A stretch of DNA of 34,180 nucleotides from assembly GCF_018139695.1 (NCBI RefSeq), contig NZ_JAGSOG010000072.1, positions 1 to 34,180 on the forward strand, read 5' to 3'. This stretch comes from Actinospica durhamensis (GTDB taxonomy: Bacteria; Actinomycetota; Actinomycetes; Streptomycetales; Catenulisporaceae). A program made the translations under genes and the position numbers. The notes below the pieces were generated by a model. That model was not told the DNA's origin and ran no database searches. It was given only the letters and a program-made list of their open reading frames with translations. This document shows positions 16,554 through 24,337 of the stretch, one piece after another (position 1 is the stretch's first letter; each line of letters opens with the position of its first letter).

Positions 16554-16764
16554 GCCGTCTCCCAGGTACTCGCGGGTTCGTGCGTTCTCGCTCCGGCGAG
16601 CATAACCTCGGGCGATCTTCCGCACCACGGCAGAGCAGAGCCCCCACGTGAGCAGGTCCGAAATACGGCCAGATCTATGAGAGCCTTCCCGCGCCCGGCG
16701 TGATCACTTCCCGCGAATCCCATTGCGCCAACCGGGTGCCTTTGCCCGATTCCGGAGGGACCTG

Positions 16765-16845
16765 ATGATCCACGGTGATCTACGGCCGGATATGGTTTTT
16801 CCACCACCTGCTCTGGAGAGCACGAATCAAGAGGATCACCCATGA
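16765..16845 (+). CDS. Possible 26-codon leader ORF
   Basis: An ATG at 16765 follows GGAGGG (16754-16759) at good spacing and opens a 26-residue frame, MIHGDLRPDMVF... ending NQEDHP. Its TGA overlaps the ATG of the next gene by 4 nt (ATGA at 16842-16845), the typical geometry of translational coupling. The peptide matches nothing known to me. It may be a regulatory leader or a chance ORF. Confidence 0.4.
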   Translation: MIHGDLRPDMVFPPPALESTNQEDHP

Positions 16846-17102
16846 CGGAAGCAATGACGAATGCGGCGCCCGGATTCGCGCGCGACATCCTCCCCCTGTT
16901 CCGGCCGATCGATATCGATCACATGGGGAAGGCCGGAATTCACCTCGACCAGTATGCGTACATGTCGGTGAGCGAAAACGCCGAGCGTGTCTACGACTCG
17001 ATCGCGGCGAAGCGTATGCCGCCGCCGAATGAGGACGCGGCGTGGCCGCAGGGGCAGGTCACTCTCCTGCGCGCGTGGATCGATGCGGGAATGCTTCCGT
17101 AG
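16842..17102 (+). CDS. Small cytochrome-c-like protein without haem motif (86 aa)
   Basis: The 86-residue product reads FARDILPLFRPIDIDHM near the start and MPPPNEDAAWPQGQV...LRAWIDAGMLP at the end. These are the framing pieces of small cytochrome c domains (I-x-P-L-F ... CxxCH, and M-P-P ... W-I-x-x-G), but both haem-binding cysteines are absent (PIDIDH in place of CxxCH). There is no signal peptide, so it should stay in the cytoplasm without covalent haem. AGAGG lies 7-8 nt before the ATG, and a short ORF upstream overlaps it. It diverges from the zinc-finger / reductase-like pair. The cytochrome relation is my reading of the sequence, not a proven homology. Confidence 0.65.
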   Translation: MTEAMTNAAPGFARDILPLFRPIDIDHMGKAGIHLDQYAYMSVSENAERVYDSIAAKRMPPPNEDAAWPQGQVTLLRAWIDAGMLP

Positions 17103-17113
17103 TTCTTTCAGTG

Positions 17114-17145
17114 TCCTGCGCTCTGACCACCGTCAGAGTGCAGGA
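17114..17145. terminator. 14-bp stem hairpin between convergent genes
   Basis: TCCTGCGCTCTGAC pairs with GTCAGAGTGCAGGA (one G-T wobble) around a CACC tetraloop. It begins 11 bp after the stop of the small cytochrome-like gene and faces the leftward glyoxalase-fold gene. This is one of the clearest terminator stems in the window. Confidence 0.7.
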
Positions 17146-17211
17146 TCTCCGATGATCCCCTCCCCCGCGCCGCGCCCAACCAGATAGGCGTTGAAGGGCG
17201 GCCCCCGCTTC

Positions 17212-17676
17212 TCACTCCGAGTCGTCGGTGCGCGTATTCGGCGGCCAGTGAGCGGGCGACCAGTCTCCCTTTGGGTCGGTGGTCTGCCCCACTTCGATCA
17301 GGTGGCCGTCGGGATCACGGACGTAGCAGCGGATCTCGTACGCGTGCTGCTTCGGCGGCGTCAGGAACTCGGCGCCCCGCGCGCTCCACTGCGCGTACAC
17401 GGCGTGGATGTCTCTGACCCGGAAATTGAGGAAGCTACTGACCCGGTCGGGATCGCGCGGGCTCTCCAGGGTGACCGACGGCTTGTCGTCGGTCGGACCA
17501 CCACCGGCGTTGATGACGATCCAGGAGTTGGAAAGGGCGACGACGGTCGGCACTCCTTCGAAAATCGTGGTGCCGCCGAGTACGTCGGTATAGAAGCGTC
17601 GAGAGCGCTCGACATCGTCCGAGACAATGAAGTGTCCCAGCAGAATCCCCTCGAGGGGCGGCGGGAACTCGACCAT
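17212..17676 (-). CDS. VOC (glyoxalase/bleomycin-resistance fold) protein
   Basis: The 154-residue product shows the paired beta-alpha-beta modules of the vicinal-oxygen-chelate superfamily: GHFIVSDDVERSRRFYTDVLGG in the first half, and FRVRDIHAVYAQWSARGAEF with YVRDPDGHLIEVGQ in the second. His in GHF and Glu in HLIEVG are the expected metal ligands. The superfamily covers lyases, dioxygenases and resistance proteins, and nothing here fixes the substrate. The ATG at 17676 has GAGGTG 5 nt upstream; a TTG at 17688 is a poor alternative. It diverges from the peroxiredoxin/nitronate monooxygenase operon, which hints at a shared detoxification role. Confidence 0.85.
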   Translation of the reverse strand: MVEFPPPLEGILLGHFIVSDDVERSRRFYTDVLGGTTIFEGVPTVVALSNSWIVINAGGGPTDDKPSVTLESPRDPDRVSSFLNFRVRDIHAVYAQWSARGAEFLTPPKQHAYEIRCYVRDPDGHLIEVGQTTDPKGDWSPAHWPPNTRTDDSE

Positions 17677-18028
17677 CTGACACCTCAACTAGCTTGTCTC
17701 ACCCTACTGACGACCGGGCTCGAGACTGATGCTAGCCAGTGCATCCGCACCCTCGCCGTGCGACACACCGCACCACGCGGCCCAAGAGCGAACGGGGACA
17801 TGAGGGCGCGGCATTCACGTCGAGGCCCGCGAACCGCCGTCCAGGTGAAGGTGCCGTCCCGGTCCGAAACCGGCTGCCGGCGCACGGTCCGCCGGCTGCG
17901 CGCGGACGGCAAGCCGCTTGGCCCGCCGCCCAGGTGCCTCCACAAACAACCAGGTGTTGACTTGTGGCAAGCAGGCGCGTGCGCCGGGCAGGTCGCATCG
18001 GCGGCGCCGACGGAGAGGCGGTCATCTC
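17677..18028. other. Divergent intergenic region, glyoxalase-fold gene / peroxiredoxin
   Basis: No gene with a credible start is visible in these 352 bp. On the minus strand a TAGGGT (TANNNT type) about 30 bp before the glyoxalase-fold start is a possible -10. The remainder is GC-rich with no clear dyad that I would call an operator. The promoter of the rightward operon must lie here. Confidence 0.35.
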
Positions 18029-18643
18029 GTGCGTTCCGACATCGTCCCCGGTGGGACGTTCCCCGACTTTGCGCTGCCCGACCACACCGGCACCCGCCGC
18101 ACGCTGAGCGAGCTCCAGGGCCGGGATCCGATGATCTTGACGCTCGCGCGGGGCAACTACTGCCCGAAGGAGCACCGGCAGCATCTGGAGCTCGCTGAGA
18201 ACTACGCGAAGATCGCCGTGGCGTATACGCAGGTGGCCACGATCACCACCGACGACCATCACACGTTGCAGGAGTTTCGCGCCTCGGTGGGCGCGCAGTG
18301 GCCCTTCCTGTCCGATCCCGAGCGGACCGTCCAGAAGGATCTGGACATCCAGGAGTACACCGACCCCGAGCACAACCCGATGGTGCCGTACACACTTGTC
18401 CTCAAGCCGGGACTGGTGATCCACAGCGTCTACAACGGCTACTGGTTCTGGGGGCGCCCGTCGTTCGACGACCTGTGGCGCGACCTGCGGGCCGCGACCG
18501 CCGAGATCCGCCCGGACTGGGATCTGGGCACCCCGGGGCTGCGCGAAGCCTGGGACGCTGGAGACTACTCGAAGTTTCACGGATGGGACCGGCGCTCGCC
18601 CGGGTCGAAGCCGAACTCGTATGTCGAGCCGAGCAAGGCGTGA
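18029..18643 (+). CDS. Peroxiredoxin-like (AhpC/TSA redoxin fold) protein, single Cys
   Basis: The 204-residue product has a redoxin-fold N-terminus (GGTFPDFALPDHTGTRRTLSEL) and an active-site region ILTLARGNYCPKEHRQH with Cys45. No other Cys occurs, so it would work as a one-Cys peroxiredoxin that needs an outside thiol, or in a non-peroxidatic role. The C-terminal 60 residues (YWFWGRPSFDDLWRDLR, YSKFHGWDRRS) are longer than in typical AhpC. The GTG at 18029 follows GGAGAGGCGG; an upstream frame exists but has no ribosome site and an Arg-rich non-conserved sequence. The stop overlaps or abuts the start of the nitronate monooxygenase gene, so the two are coupled and could pair peroxide production with removal. 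Confidence 0.82.
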   Translation: MRSDIVPGGTFPDFALPDHTGTRRTLSELQGRDPMILTLARGNYCPKEHRQHLELAENYAKIAVAYTQVATITTDDHHTLQEFRASVGAQWPFLSDPERTVQKDLDIQEYTDPEHNPMVPYTLVLKPGLVIHSVYNGYWFWGRPSFDDLWRDLRAATAEIRPDWDLGTPGLREAWDAGDYSKFHGWDRRSPGSKPNSYVEPSKA

Positions 18644-18648
18644 AGGCG

Positions 18649-19599
18649 ATGCCCACGCCGGTGTGCGAGTTGCTCGGCATCGAACAGCCGATCGTCCTGG
18701 CGCCCATGTTCGCGGTTCCCGCGCTGGCCGCGGCGGTTTCGAATGCCGGCGCGCTCGGCATGGTGACGCTGACCTGGTCAGAAGACGTCGGAGCGGTGGT
18801 TCGTGAGACGGCGGCACTGACCCGGCGGCCGTTCTGCGGCAACCTCGTCCTGACTGAAGACCGGCACCGTCGCCTCGACCTGGCCCTTGAGGCCGGCTTG
18901 CGGATCGTGTCGTTCTTCTTGGGCGATCCCAGCGGCTACACCGAGCAGGTCCACGACGCCGGGGGGATCGTCATCCATACGGTCGGCACTGCCGAGGAGG
19001 CGCGACGGGCGGTCGCGTCCGGCGTGGACGTGGTCGTCGCGCAGGGCTGGGAGGCCGGCGGGCACGTATGGGGCAACATCGCGACGCTGCCCCTGGTGCC
19101 GAGTGTGGTGGACGCGGTCGCGCCGGTACCGGTGATCGCGGCAGGCGGGATCGGTGACGCCCGGGGAGTCGCTGCCGTGCTGGCGCTCGGTGCCCAGGCC
19201 GCGTGGCTTGGCACGCGGTTCCTGCTGGCCGAGGAGATGCCGATCCACGAGGACTACCGGCGCCGGCTGCTCGCCGCGGCCGAGACCGATCCCCAGCGGT
19301 ACCCCAACCTGTACTCGGTCGGATGGCCTGACTCTCCCCACCGCGCGCTGCGCAACTCGACCGCCGACGCGTGGCAGGCCGCGGGTTCCCCTCCGCTCGC
19401 GCAGCGGCCGGGAGCGGGCGACGTGATCGCGCACTTCGCCTCCGGCGAACCAATCGTGCGCTACGAGCCGGCGCCGCCCATGGCCGGGACCACCGGTGAC
19501 ATCGAAGCGCTCTCGATGTGGGCCGGACAGAGCGTCGCGCTCGCGAAGAAGTCGCAGCCGGCGGCGGACATCGTGGCCGAGCTCACCTCCCAGCTGTAA
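18649..19599 (+). CDS. Nitronate monooxygenase (2-nitropropane dioxygenase family)
   Basis: The 316-residue flavoprotein matches the family: CELLGIEQPIVLAPMFAVPALAAAVSNAGALGMV at the N-terminus, VVAQGWEAGGHVWG with the catalytic His, and PVIAAGGIGDARGVAAVLALGAQAAWLGTRFL for FMN phosphate binding. These enzymes oxidise nitronates such as propionate-3-nitronate to nitrite and aldehydes; some relatives act on other substrates. An in-frame GTG at 18640 overlaps the previous stop (GTGA), so the protein may be three residues longer. The coupling to a peroxiredoxin and the nearby MOSC-reductase fusion support a detoxification role. Confidence 0.9.
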   Translation: MPTPVCELLGIEQPIVLAPMFAVPALAAAVSNAGALGMVTLTWSEDVGAVVRETAALTRRPFCGNLVLTEDRHRRLDLALEAGLRIVSFFLGDPSGYTEQVHDAGGIVIHTVGTAEEARRAVASGVDVVVAQGWEAGGHVWGNIATLPLVPSVVDAVAPVPVIAAGGIGDARGVAAVLALGAQAAWLGTRFLLAEEMPIHEDYRRRLLAAAETDPQRYPNLYSVGWPDSPHRALRNSTADAWQAAGSPPLAQRPGAGDVIAHFASGEPIVRYEPAPPMAGTTGDIEALSMWAGQSVALAKKSQPAADIVAELTSQL

Positions 19600-19677
19600 C
19601 TCCACGTCAGGCAGGGCGGCATGGCTATCGCAGAGGGCTGTCGTCCGGCCCGGTCCAGCGCACGTGAGGAGAGTCTG

Positions 19678-20682
19678 ATGGCCGCAGCTGCGTTCCCCGC
19701 GCCCGCACCCGTTCTGGAGCCGGCCGCGAAGCGGGTGGCCGAGCAGGCCGACCCGCACCCGCGGGTCTACGAGTTGCCGTTGGACCAGGCCAGAGCGCTT
19801 TTCGAACGGCTGCAGTCCGGGGACGGCGTGGCCAGGCCCGAGATCGACGACGAGTGGGTCCAGGTCGATGCCGGCGAGTGGGGAACCATACGCGCTCGCA
19901 TCGTTCGGCCGAGGAACGCCTCCGGGATGTTGCCGGTGTTCATGTACATCCACGGGGGCGGCTGGGTGCTCGGCGGCAGCGGCACGCACGACCGGCTGGT
20001 GCGCGAACTCGTGGCCGGCAGTGGTGCGGCGGCGGTCTTCCCCGTCTACGATCTGGCGCCCGAGGCGAAGTATCCGACCCAGGTCGAGCAGAACTATGCC
20101 GTCGCCCGCTGGATCATGCGCGAGGGCTCGCGGCACGCGCTGGACGCGTCCCGGTTCGCGGTCTGCGGAGACTCTTCCGGCGGCGGGATGTCCGCGGTCC
20201 TCGCGCTGATGGCCAAGGAGCGCGGGGACGTGCGCCTCAAGGCTCAGGTCCTGCTCTACCCGACCACGGACGCGAACTTCGAGACCGGCTCCTACCTGCA
20301 ATTCGCAGACCACTACTACAACACGCGCGAGGCGATGCAGTGGTTCTGGGATCAGTACACGGCTTCACCGGCGCAACGCGCCGAGCCGCACGCGGCCCCG
20401 CTCCGTGCCAGCCTGGAGCAGATGCGCGGGCTGCCGACGACCCTCGTGATCACTGACGAGGCCGACCCGCTGCGTGACGAGGGCGAGGCGTACGCGGCCA
20501 AACTGCGGGAAGCCGGGGTGGAGGTCACCGCGGTGCGGGTCCTCGGCATAGTGCACGACTTCCTGATGCTCGACGACCTGCGGAATACCAATGCCACCGG
20601 GCTCGCCCGCCGCCTGGCCATCGACGCACTCAGCACCGCCCTGCACGACGATCAGCCTGCCGCCGCTGATCCAGATCACTGA
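19678..20682 (+). CDS. Alpha/beta-hydrolase, HSL-type esterase
   Basis: The 334-residue enzyme has the hormone-sensitive-lipase family oxyanion motif HGGGW (His92), the nucleophile elbow GDSSGG (Ser166), the acid in ITDEADPLRDEG and the His in VLGIVHDF. Members cleave short acyl esters. GAGGAG lies 7 nt before the ATG at 19678; an in-frame ATG at 19621 with a weaker site would add 19 residues. There is no signal peptide, so it acts in the cytoplasm. It follows the nitronate monooxygenase gene by 78 bp in the same direction and may open a lactone or ester precursor of the compound the operon handles, which is a guess. Confidence 0.88.
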   Translation: MAAAAFPAPAPVLEPAAKRVAEQADPHPRVYELPLDQARALFERLQSGDGVARPEIDDEWVQVDAGEWGTIRARIVRPRNASGMLPVFMYIHGGGWVLGGSGTHDRLVRELVAGSGAAAVFPVYDLAPEAKYPTQVEQNYAVARWIMREGSRHALDASRFAVCGDSSGGGMSAVLALMAKERGDVRLKAQVLLYPTTDANFETGSYLQFADHYYNTREAMQWFWDQYTASPAQRAEPHAAPLRASLEQMRGLPTTLVITDEADPLRDEGEAYAAKLREAGVEVTAVRVLGIVHDFLMLDDLRNTNATGLARRLAIDALSTALHDDQPAAADPDH

Positions 20683-20766
20683 TGAACCGCGCGGCCCATG
20701 AACACTCGTGCCGAGCTCGCGTACGGGTCGTCACTGAGATCCCTATCTTCCGACGGAGGATGTCGT

Positions 20767-22539
20767 ATGGCCACGTTGGTCGCAGTGAACGTCGGCATGC
20801 CCGAGGATGTCGCGTGGCACGGCAAGACCGTGCACACGGGCATCTGGAAGCGGCCTGTCACCGGGCCGGTCACGGCGCGGCGGCTGAACCTCGACGGCGA
20901 CGGGCAGGGCGATCTCACCGGACACGGCGGTGAGCAACGCGCCATCCTGGTCTACCAGCTGGATTCCTATCGGTATTGGCAGCGGTTCCTCAAGAGGGAC
21001 GAGTTCACGTACGGCGAGTTCGGTGAGAATTTCACCGTGGACGGGCTTGCCGACGACGAGGTCTGCATAGGCGACCGCTACGCGATCGGCGAGGCGGTGT
21101 TCGAGGTCACCCAGCCTCGGGTGACCTGTTACCGAGTCGGCCTGCGGCTCGGGGAACCGCAGATGGCCGCGCTGCTCGTGTCCCATCATCGGCCGGGCTT
21201 CTATATGCGTGTGCTGACCGAAGGCAGGGTGCGGGCCGGGGACGGGATCGTGAAGATCTCCTCGGGGCCCGAGGAGATGACCGTCGCGGAGATCGACGCG
21301 TTGCTCTACCTGCCCGGCCATGCCGGGCCGCAGCTCGAACGGGCCCTGCGCATCCCGGCGTTGAGCCCGGGCTGGCAGGCGTCCTTCCGGGACCTGCTCG
21401 CCGAGGCGGCGCAGAGCGGCTCCGACGCCGCGAGCGGAAACAGTGGCCTGATAGCCACCGCGCCGCCGCCGGCCTGGACGGGGTTCCGCCCGGAGCGCGT
21501 CGCCGGTATCGAACCGGAGAGCGCGGGCATCTTCTCGCTCACGCTGGCGTCGACCGAACACGAGCCCCTCCCGGCCGCGCTGCCGGGGCAGTACCTCGCG
21601 ATCCGCCTGCGACCGGACCCGCAGGGACCGCCGGTCGTCCGCAACTACTCCCTCTCCGGCCGTCCGGGCGCCGCCACCTACCGCATCAGCGTCAAACAGG
21701 AGCCGCACGGCCTGGCCAGCACCTACCTGCACGAGCGGGTGCACGTCGGCGACACTCTCGATGTGGCCGCTCCGCGCGGCACCTTCCTCCTCGAGGAGGC
21801 TGACACTCCGGTTCTGCTGCTGTCCGCCGGCGTCGGCGCCACCCCGGTACTGGCCATGCTCCAGGCCCTGTCCGCGCAGCGTTCGCCGCGTACGGTCTGG
21901 TGGCTGCACGCCGCCCGGGACGGCACGAACCACCCGTTCGCCGAGGAAGCACGCACGCTGCTCGCCGAACTGCCCGCGGGCCGCGCGTTCGTCTCCTACA
22001 GCGCTCCGCGCGCGACCGATCGCCCAGGCATCGACTACACGCTCGCCGGGCGATTCGACCTCGAACGGATACGTGACCTGAATCCGCCTCAGGACTCCGA
22101 CGCGTACATCTGCGGGCCGGATTCGTTCATGAAGGACATGACCGAAGCGCTGCGGGCCTGTGGCCTTGCGGCTTCGCGGATCCACACCGAGATCTTCGGC
22201 GCCGCCTCCGCCATCACCCCCGGGGTCAAGACCGGCCCTGGTCCGGCACCGCACCAGCCGGTCACGGTACCTGACGGCCGACCGGGCCCGTCCGTGTCGT
22301 TCGCCCGCAGCGGCGTGACAGTGCCCTGGCGTCCCGGGTACGGAACCCTGCTCGAACTGGCAGAAGCCTGTGACGTACCGGTCCGCTGGTCCTGCCGCAC
22401 CGGCATATGCCACACCTGCGAGACCGCGTTCGTCACCGGCAGCGTCGCGTACTCGCCCGCGCCCGTGGAATCCCCGGCCGAGGGAAGCGTCCTCATCTGC
22501 TGCTCGACACCCACCGCCGACGTCGTTCTGGAGATGTGA
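20767..22539 (+). CDS. MOSC (YiiM-like) - ferredoxin reductase - [2Fe-2S] fusion protein
   Basis: The 590-residue product joins three modules. Residues 1-150 are a YiiM-like MOSC domain with Cys121 in RVTCYRVGLRLG, the molybdenum-cofactor ligand position, followed by a three-helix domain (PEEMTVAEIDALLYLPG, about 155-215). Residues about 235-470 are a flavin/NAD(P)H reductase: RNYSLSGRPG for flavin, LLSAGVGATPVLAML for NAD. The end is a ferredoxin with Cys543, Cys548, Cys551 and Cys579 (SCRTGICHTC, ICC), the spacing seen in phthalate dioxygenase reductase. YiiM-type proteins reduce N-hydroxylated bases; here the electron chain is fused in. GGAGGA precedes the ATG at 20767. Confidence 0.92.
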   Translation: MATLVAVNVGMPEDVAWHGKTVHTGIWKRPVTGPVTARRLNLDGDGQGDLTGHGGEQRAILVYQLDSYRYWQRFLKRDEFTYGEFGENFTVDGLADDEVCIGDRYAIGEAVFEVTQPRVTCYRVGLRLGEPQMAALLVSHHRPGFYMRVLTEGRVRAGDGIVKISSGPEEMTVAEIDALLYLPGHAGPQLERALRIPALSPGWQASFRDLLAEAAQSGSDAASGNSGLIATAPPPAWTGFRPERVAGIEPESAGIFSLTLASTEHEPLPAALPGQYLAIRLRPDPQGPPVVRNYSLSGRPGAATYRISVKQEPHGLASTYLHERVHVGDTLDVAAPRGTFLLEEADTPVLLLSAGVGATPVLAMLQALSAQRSPRTVWWLHAARDGTNHPFAEEARTLLAELPAGRAFVSYSAPRATDRPGIDYTLAGRFDLERIRDLNPPQDSDAYICGPDSFMKDMTEALRACGLAASRIHTEIFGAASAITPGVKTGPGPAPHQPVTVPDGRPGPSVSFARSGVTVPWRPGYGTLLELAEACDVPVRWSCRTGICHTCETAFVTGSVAYSPAPVESPAEGSVLICCSTPTADVVLEM

Positions 22540-22679
22540 GCGCGCGGCTGTCCGGGTGCGGCCGGCCGAGACCCGTGCCTAGGGTGGCGGGAGGGGGCGG
22601 GCCCTGCGGAGGGGTGAGTCGGCGGCATCGCCGTTGCGACCGATCTCGTCCAAGTCCACACATGCGAAAGGGAGTTGCG

Positions 22680-23375
22680 ATGGCGAAGGTACTGTTCATC
22701 GTCAGCGGAGCCACCTACTGGGTCCTGAAGGACGGCACGAGGTACGCGACCGGCTACTGGGCCGAGGAGTTCGCGAACCCGTACAAGATCCTCACCGATG
22801 CCGGTCACGAGGTCGTCGTCGCGACGCCGAACGGGGTGACGCCGACCGTCGACATGATGAGCCTGCGACCCGAGATGGTCGGCGGCAACGACGAAGCCCT
22901 CGAGTTGGAGGCCGTCATCCGCTCCGCCGAGGCCATGCGGCGGCCGCTGCAACTCTCGGACGTGCGTCTCGAGGACTACGACGCGGTCTACATGCCGGGC
23001 GGCCACGGCCCGATGTCCGACCTCGCGTTCGACGCCGATGTGGGCCGCCTGCTGACCCGGCAGCTGACCTCGGGCAACCCGCTGTTCATCGTGTGCCACG
23101 CCCCCGCCGCGCTGCTGGCGACGAGGATCCACGGCGAGTCCCCGTTCAAGGGCTTCAACATCACCTGCTTCACCAACGACGAGGAGGAGGGCGTGGGGCT
23201 GGCCTCGAGGGCCCCGTGGCTGCTGGAGACCGACGTGAAGGAGAAGGTGGGGGTCAATTTCAGCCGCGGCCCGATGTGGAAGCCGTACATGGTCGAGGAC
23301 CGCAACCTGGTGACCGGGCAGAACCCGGCCTCGGCCGCGATCCTCGGCGACCGGATGCTGGAAATCCTCAAGTGA
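22680..23375 (+). CDS. DJ-1/PfpI superfamily protein (Hsp31-like)
   Basis: The 231-residue product begins MAKVLFIVSGATYWVLKDGT and carries the nucleophile elbow FIVCHAPAALL with Cys139 and a flexible MPGGHGPMSDLAF loop, typical of Hsp31-type DJ-1 proteins. Relatives act as glyoxalase III, as deglycase-like repair enzymes or as chaperones. Strong AGGGAG lies 6 nt before the ATG at 22680; an in-frame ATG at 22662 is upstream of that site. The gene follows the MOSC fusion by 140 bp and precedes the SDR gene by 46 bp. A TAGGGT at 22580-22585 may give it an extra promoter. A role in removing reactive aldehydes fits its neighbours. Confidence 0.88.
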   Translation: MAKVLFIVSGATYWVLKDGTRYATGYWAEEFANPYKILTDAGHEVVVATPNGVTPTVDMMSLRPEMVGGNDEALELEAVIRSAEAMRRPLQLSDVRLEDYDAVYMPGGHGPMSDLAFDADVGRLLTRQLTSGNPLFIVCHAPAALLATRIHGESPFKGFNITCFTNDEEEGVGLASRAPWLLETDVKEKVGVNFSRGPMWKPYMVEDRNLVTGQNPASAAILGDRMLEILK

Positions 23376-23421
23376 CGCCGTCCAGGACCGATCGCTCCCG
23401 CGCTCCCGGGCACGGTGGAGC

Positions 23422-24153
23422 ATGAACGAGACGACGGGCGCCGGCACCGGGCAGAAGGTCGCGATCATCACCGGTGCCACCGGCGGCATCGGCTCCGCCA
23501 TCGTCGGTGCTTACCGCGAACTCGGGTACGCGGTCGTCGCGACGAGCCGCGAGATGCCGGGCTCCGAGGATCCGCAGGTGCTCGCCGTGAACGCCGACCT
23601 TGTCGAGCCCGATGCGGGCGAACGCATCGTCGGCGCGGCGATGGACCGGTTCGGCCGGGTCGACAGCGTGGTCAACAGCGCCGGCGTCTACATCGGCAAG
23701 GCGTTCACCGACTACACCGACCGCGACTTCGACCTGATCGTGGGGGTGAACCTGCGCGGCTTCTTCAACGTCTCGCGCAGCGCGGTCGGCGCGATGCTCT
23801 CCCGCGACGGAGGCGGCGGCCACCTCGTGAACATCTCCACCTCGCTGGTCGACCACCCGAATGCACGGGTTCCCTGCGCGCTCGCATCGCTGACCAAGGG
23901 CGGGTTGAACGCGGTCACCAGAGAGCTCGCGATCGAGTACGCGGCGCGCGGGATCCGGGTCAACTGCGTCTCGCTCGGCGTGGTCCGCACACCGATGAAC
24001 CCGGAGGCGACGCCCGAACTCGCCGCCCGCCACCCGCTCGGGCGGATGGAGGAGGTCGACGATGTGGTCCAGGCCATCCGGTACCTCGAGCAGGCCTCCT
24101 TCGTCACCGGCGAGATCCTCCACGTGGACGGCGGCCAGAGCGCCGGCGGCTGA
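23422..24153 (+). CDS. Short-chain dehydrogenase/reductase with Tyr of YxxxK replaced
   Basis: The 243-residue protein has the SDR cofactor motif TGATGGIG (about 18-25), the NSAG block (VVNSAGVYIG), the Ser region NISTSLVD and a C-terminal GEILHVDGGQSAGG. At the catalytic YxxxK the sequence is ALASLTKGG: Lys159 is kept but the position of Tyr is Ala155. Normal hydride transfer to a carbonyl would be much weakened, so it may bind NAD(P) without being a standard reductase, or another residue may serve as acid. GGTGGAG lies just before the ATG. It follows the DJ-1-like gene by 46 bp and is probably in the same operon. Confidence 0.88.
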   Translation: MNETTGAGTGQKVAIITGATGGIGSAIVGAYRELGYAVVATSREMPGSEDPQVLAVNADLVEPDAGERIVGAAMDRFGRVDSVVNSAGVYIGKAFTDYTDRDFDLIVGVNLRGFFNVSRSAVGAMLSRDGGGGHLVNISTSLVDHPNARVPCALASLTKGGLNAVTRELAIEYAARGIRVNCVSLGVVRTPMNPEATPELAARHPLGRMEEVDDVVQAIRYLEQASFVTGEILHVDGGQSAGG

Positions 24154-24233
24154 CAGGGCCTGCGATGAGCGGGCACAACGGAGCCGCCCGGCGCAACTCC
24201 GACCGCGACTTCGCTCGTGGCCGAACGCGCTGA

Positions 24234-24263
24234 TGCCGGAAAATCCGGGGGGCCACTCCGGCA
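24234..24263 (+). terminator. Hairpin after the SDR gene
   Basis: TGCCGGA at 24234-24240 pairs with TCCGGCA at 24257-24263 and is followed by CCTTGTT. A smaller CCGGA-AAA-TCCGG alternative lies inside. It could end the rightward operon. Confidence 0.4.
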
Positions 24264-24325
24264 CCTTGTTCACCTGCCTAGTGCATCCCCCGCCCACAGA
24301 CCACGCGAGTCGCGGATCACACAGC

Positions 24326-24331
24326 TACGGT
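24326..24331 (+). promoter_or_regulatory. -10 element (TACGGT) for a leaderless gene
   Basis: TACGGT ends 6 nt before the ATG at 24338 and no ribosome site lies between. The geometry equals that at 8178-8190. No -35 was found. Confidence 0.4.
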
Positions 24332-24337
24332 CGGCCC

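Noticed and set aside
20743-22413. Long minus-strand open frame opposite the MOSC fusion gene
   Set aside because: No recognisable domain or start signal; the plus-strand protein has three well-supported modules.
24165-24233. Short frame of about 22 codons after the SDR gene
   Set aside because: No ribosome site, and it ends at the terminator hairpin; probably chance.
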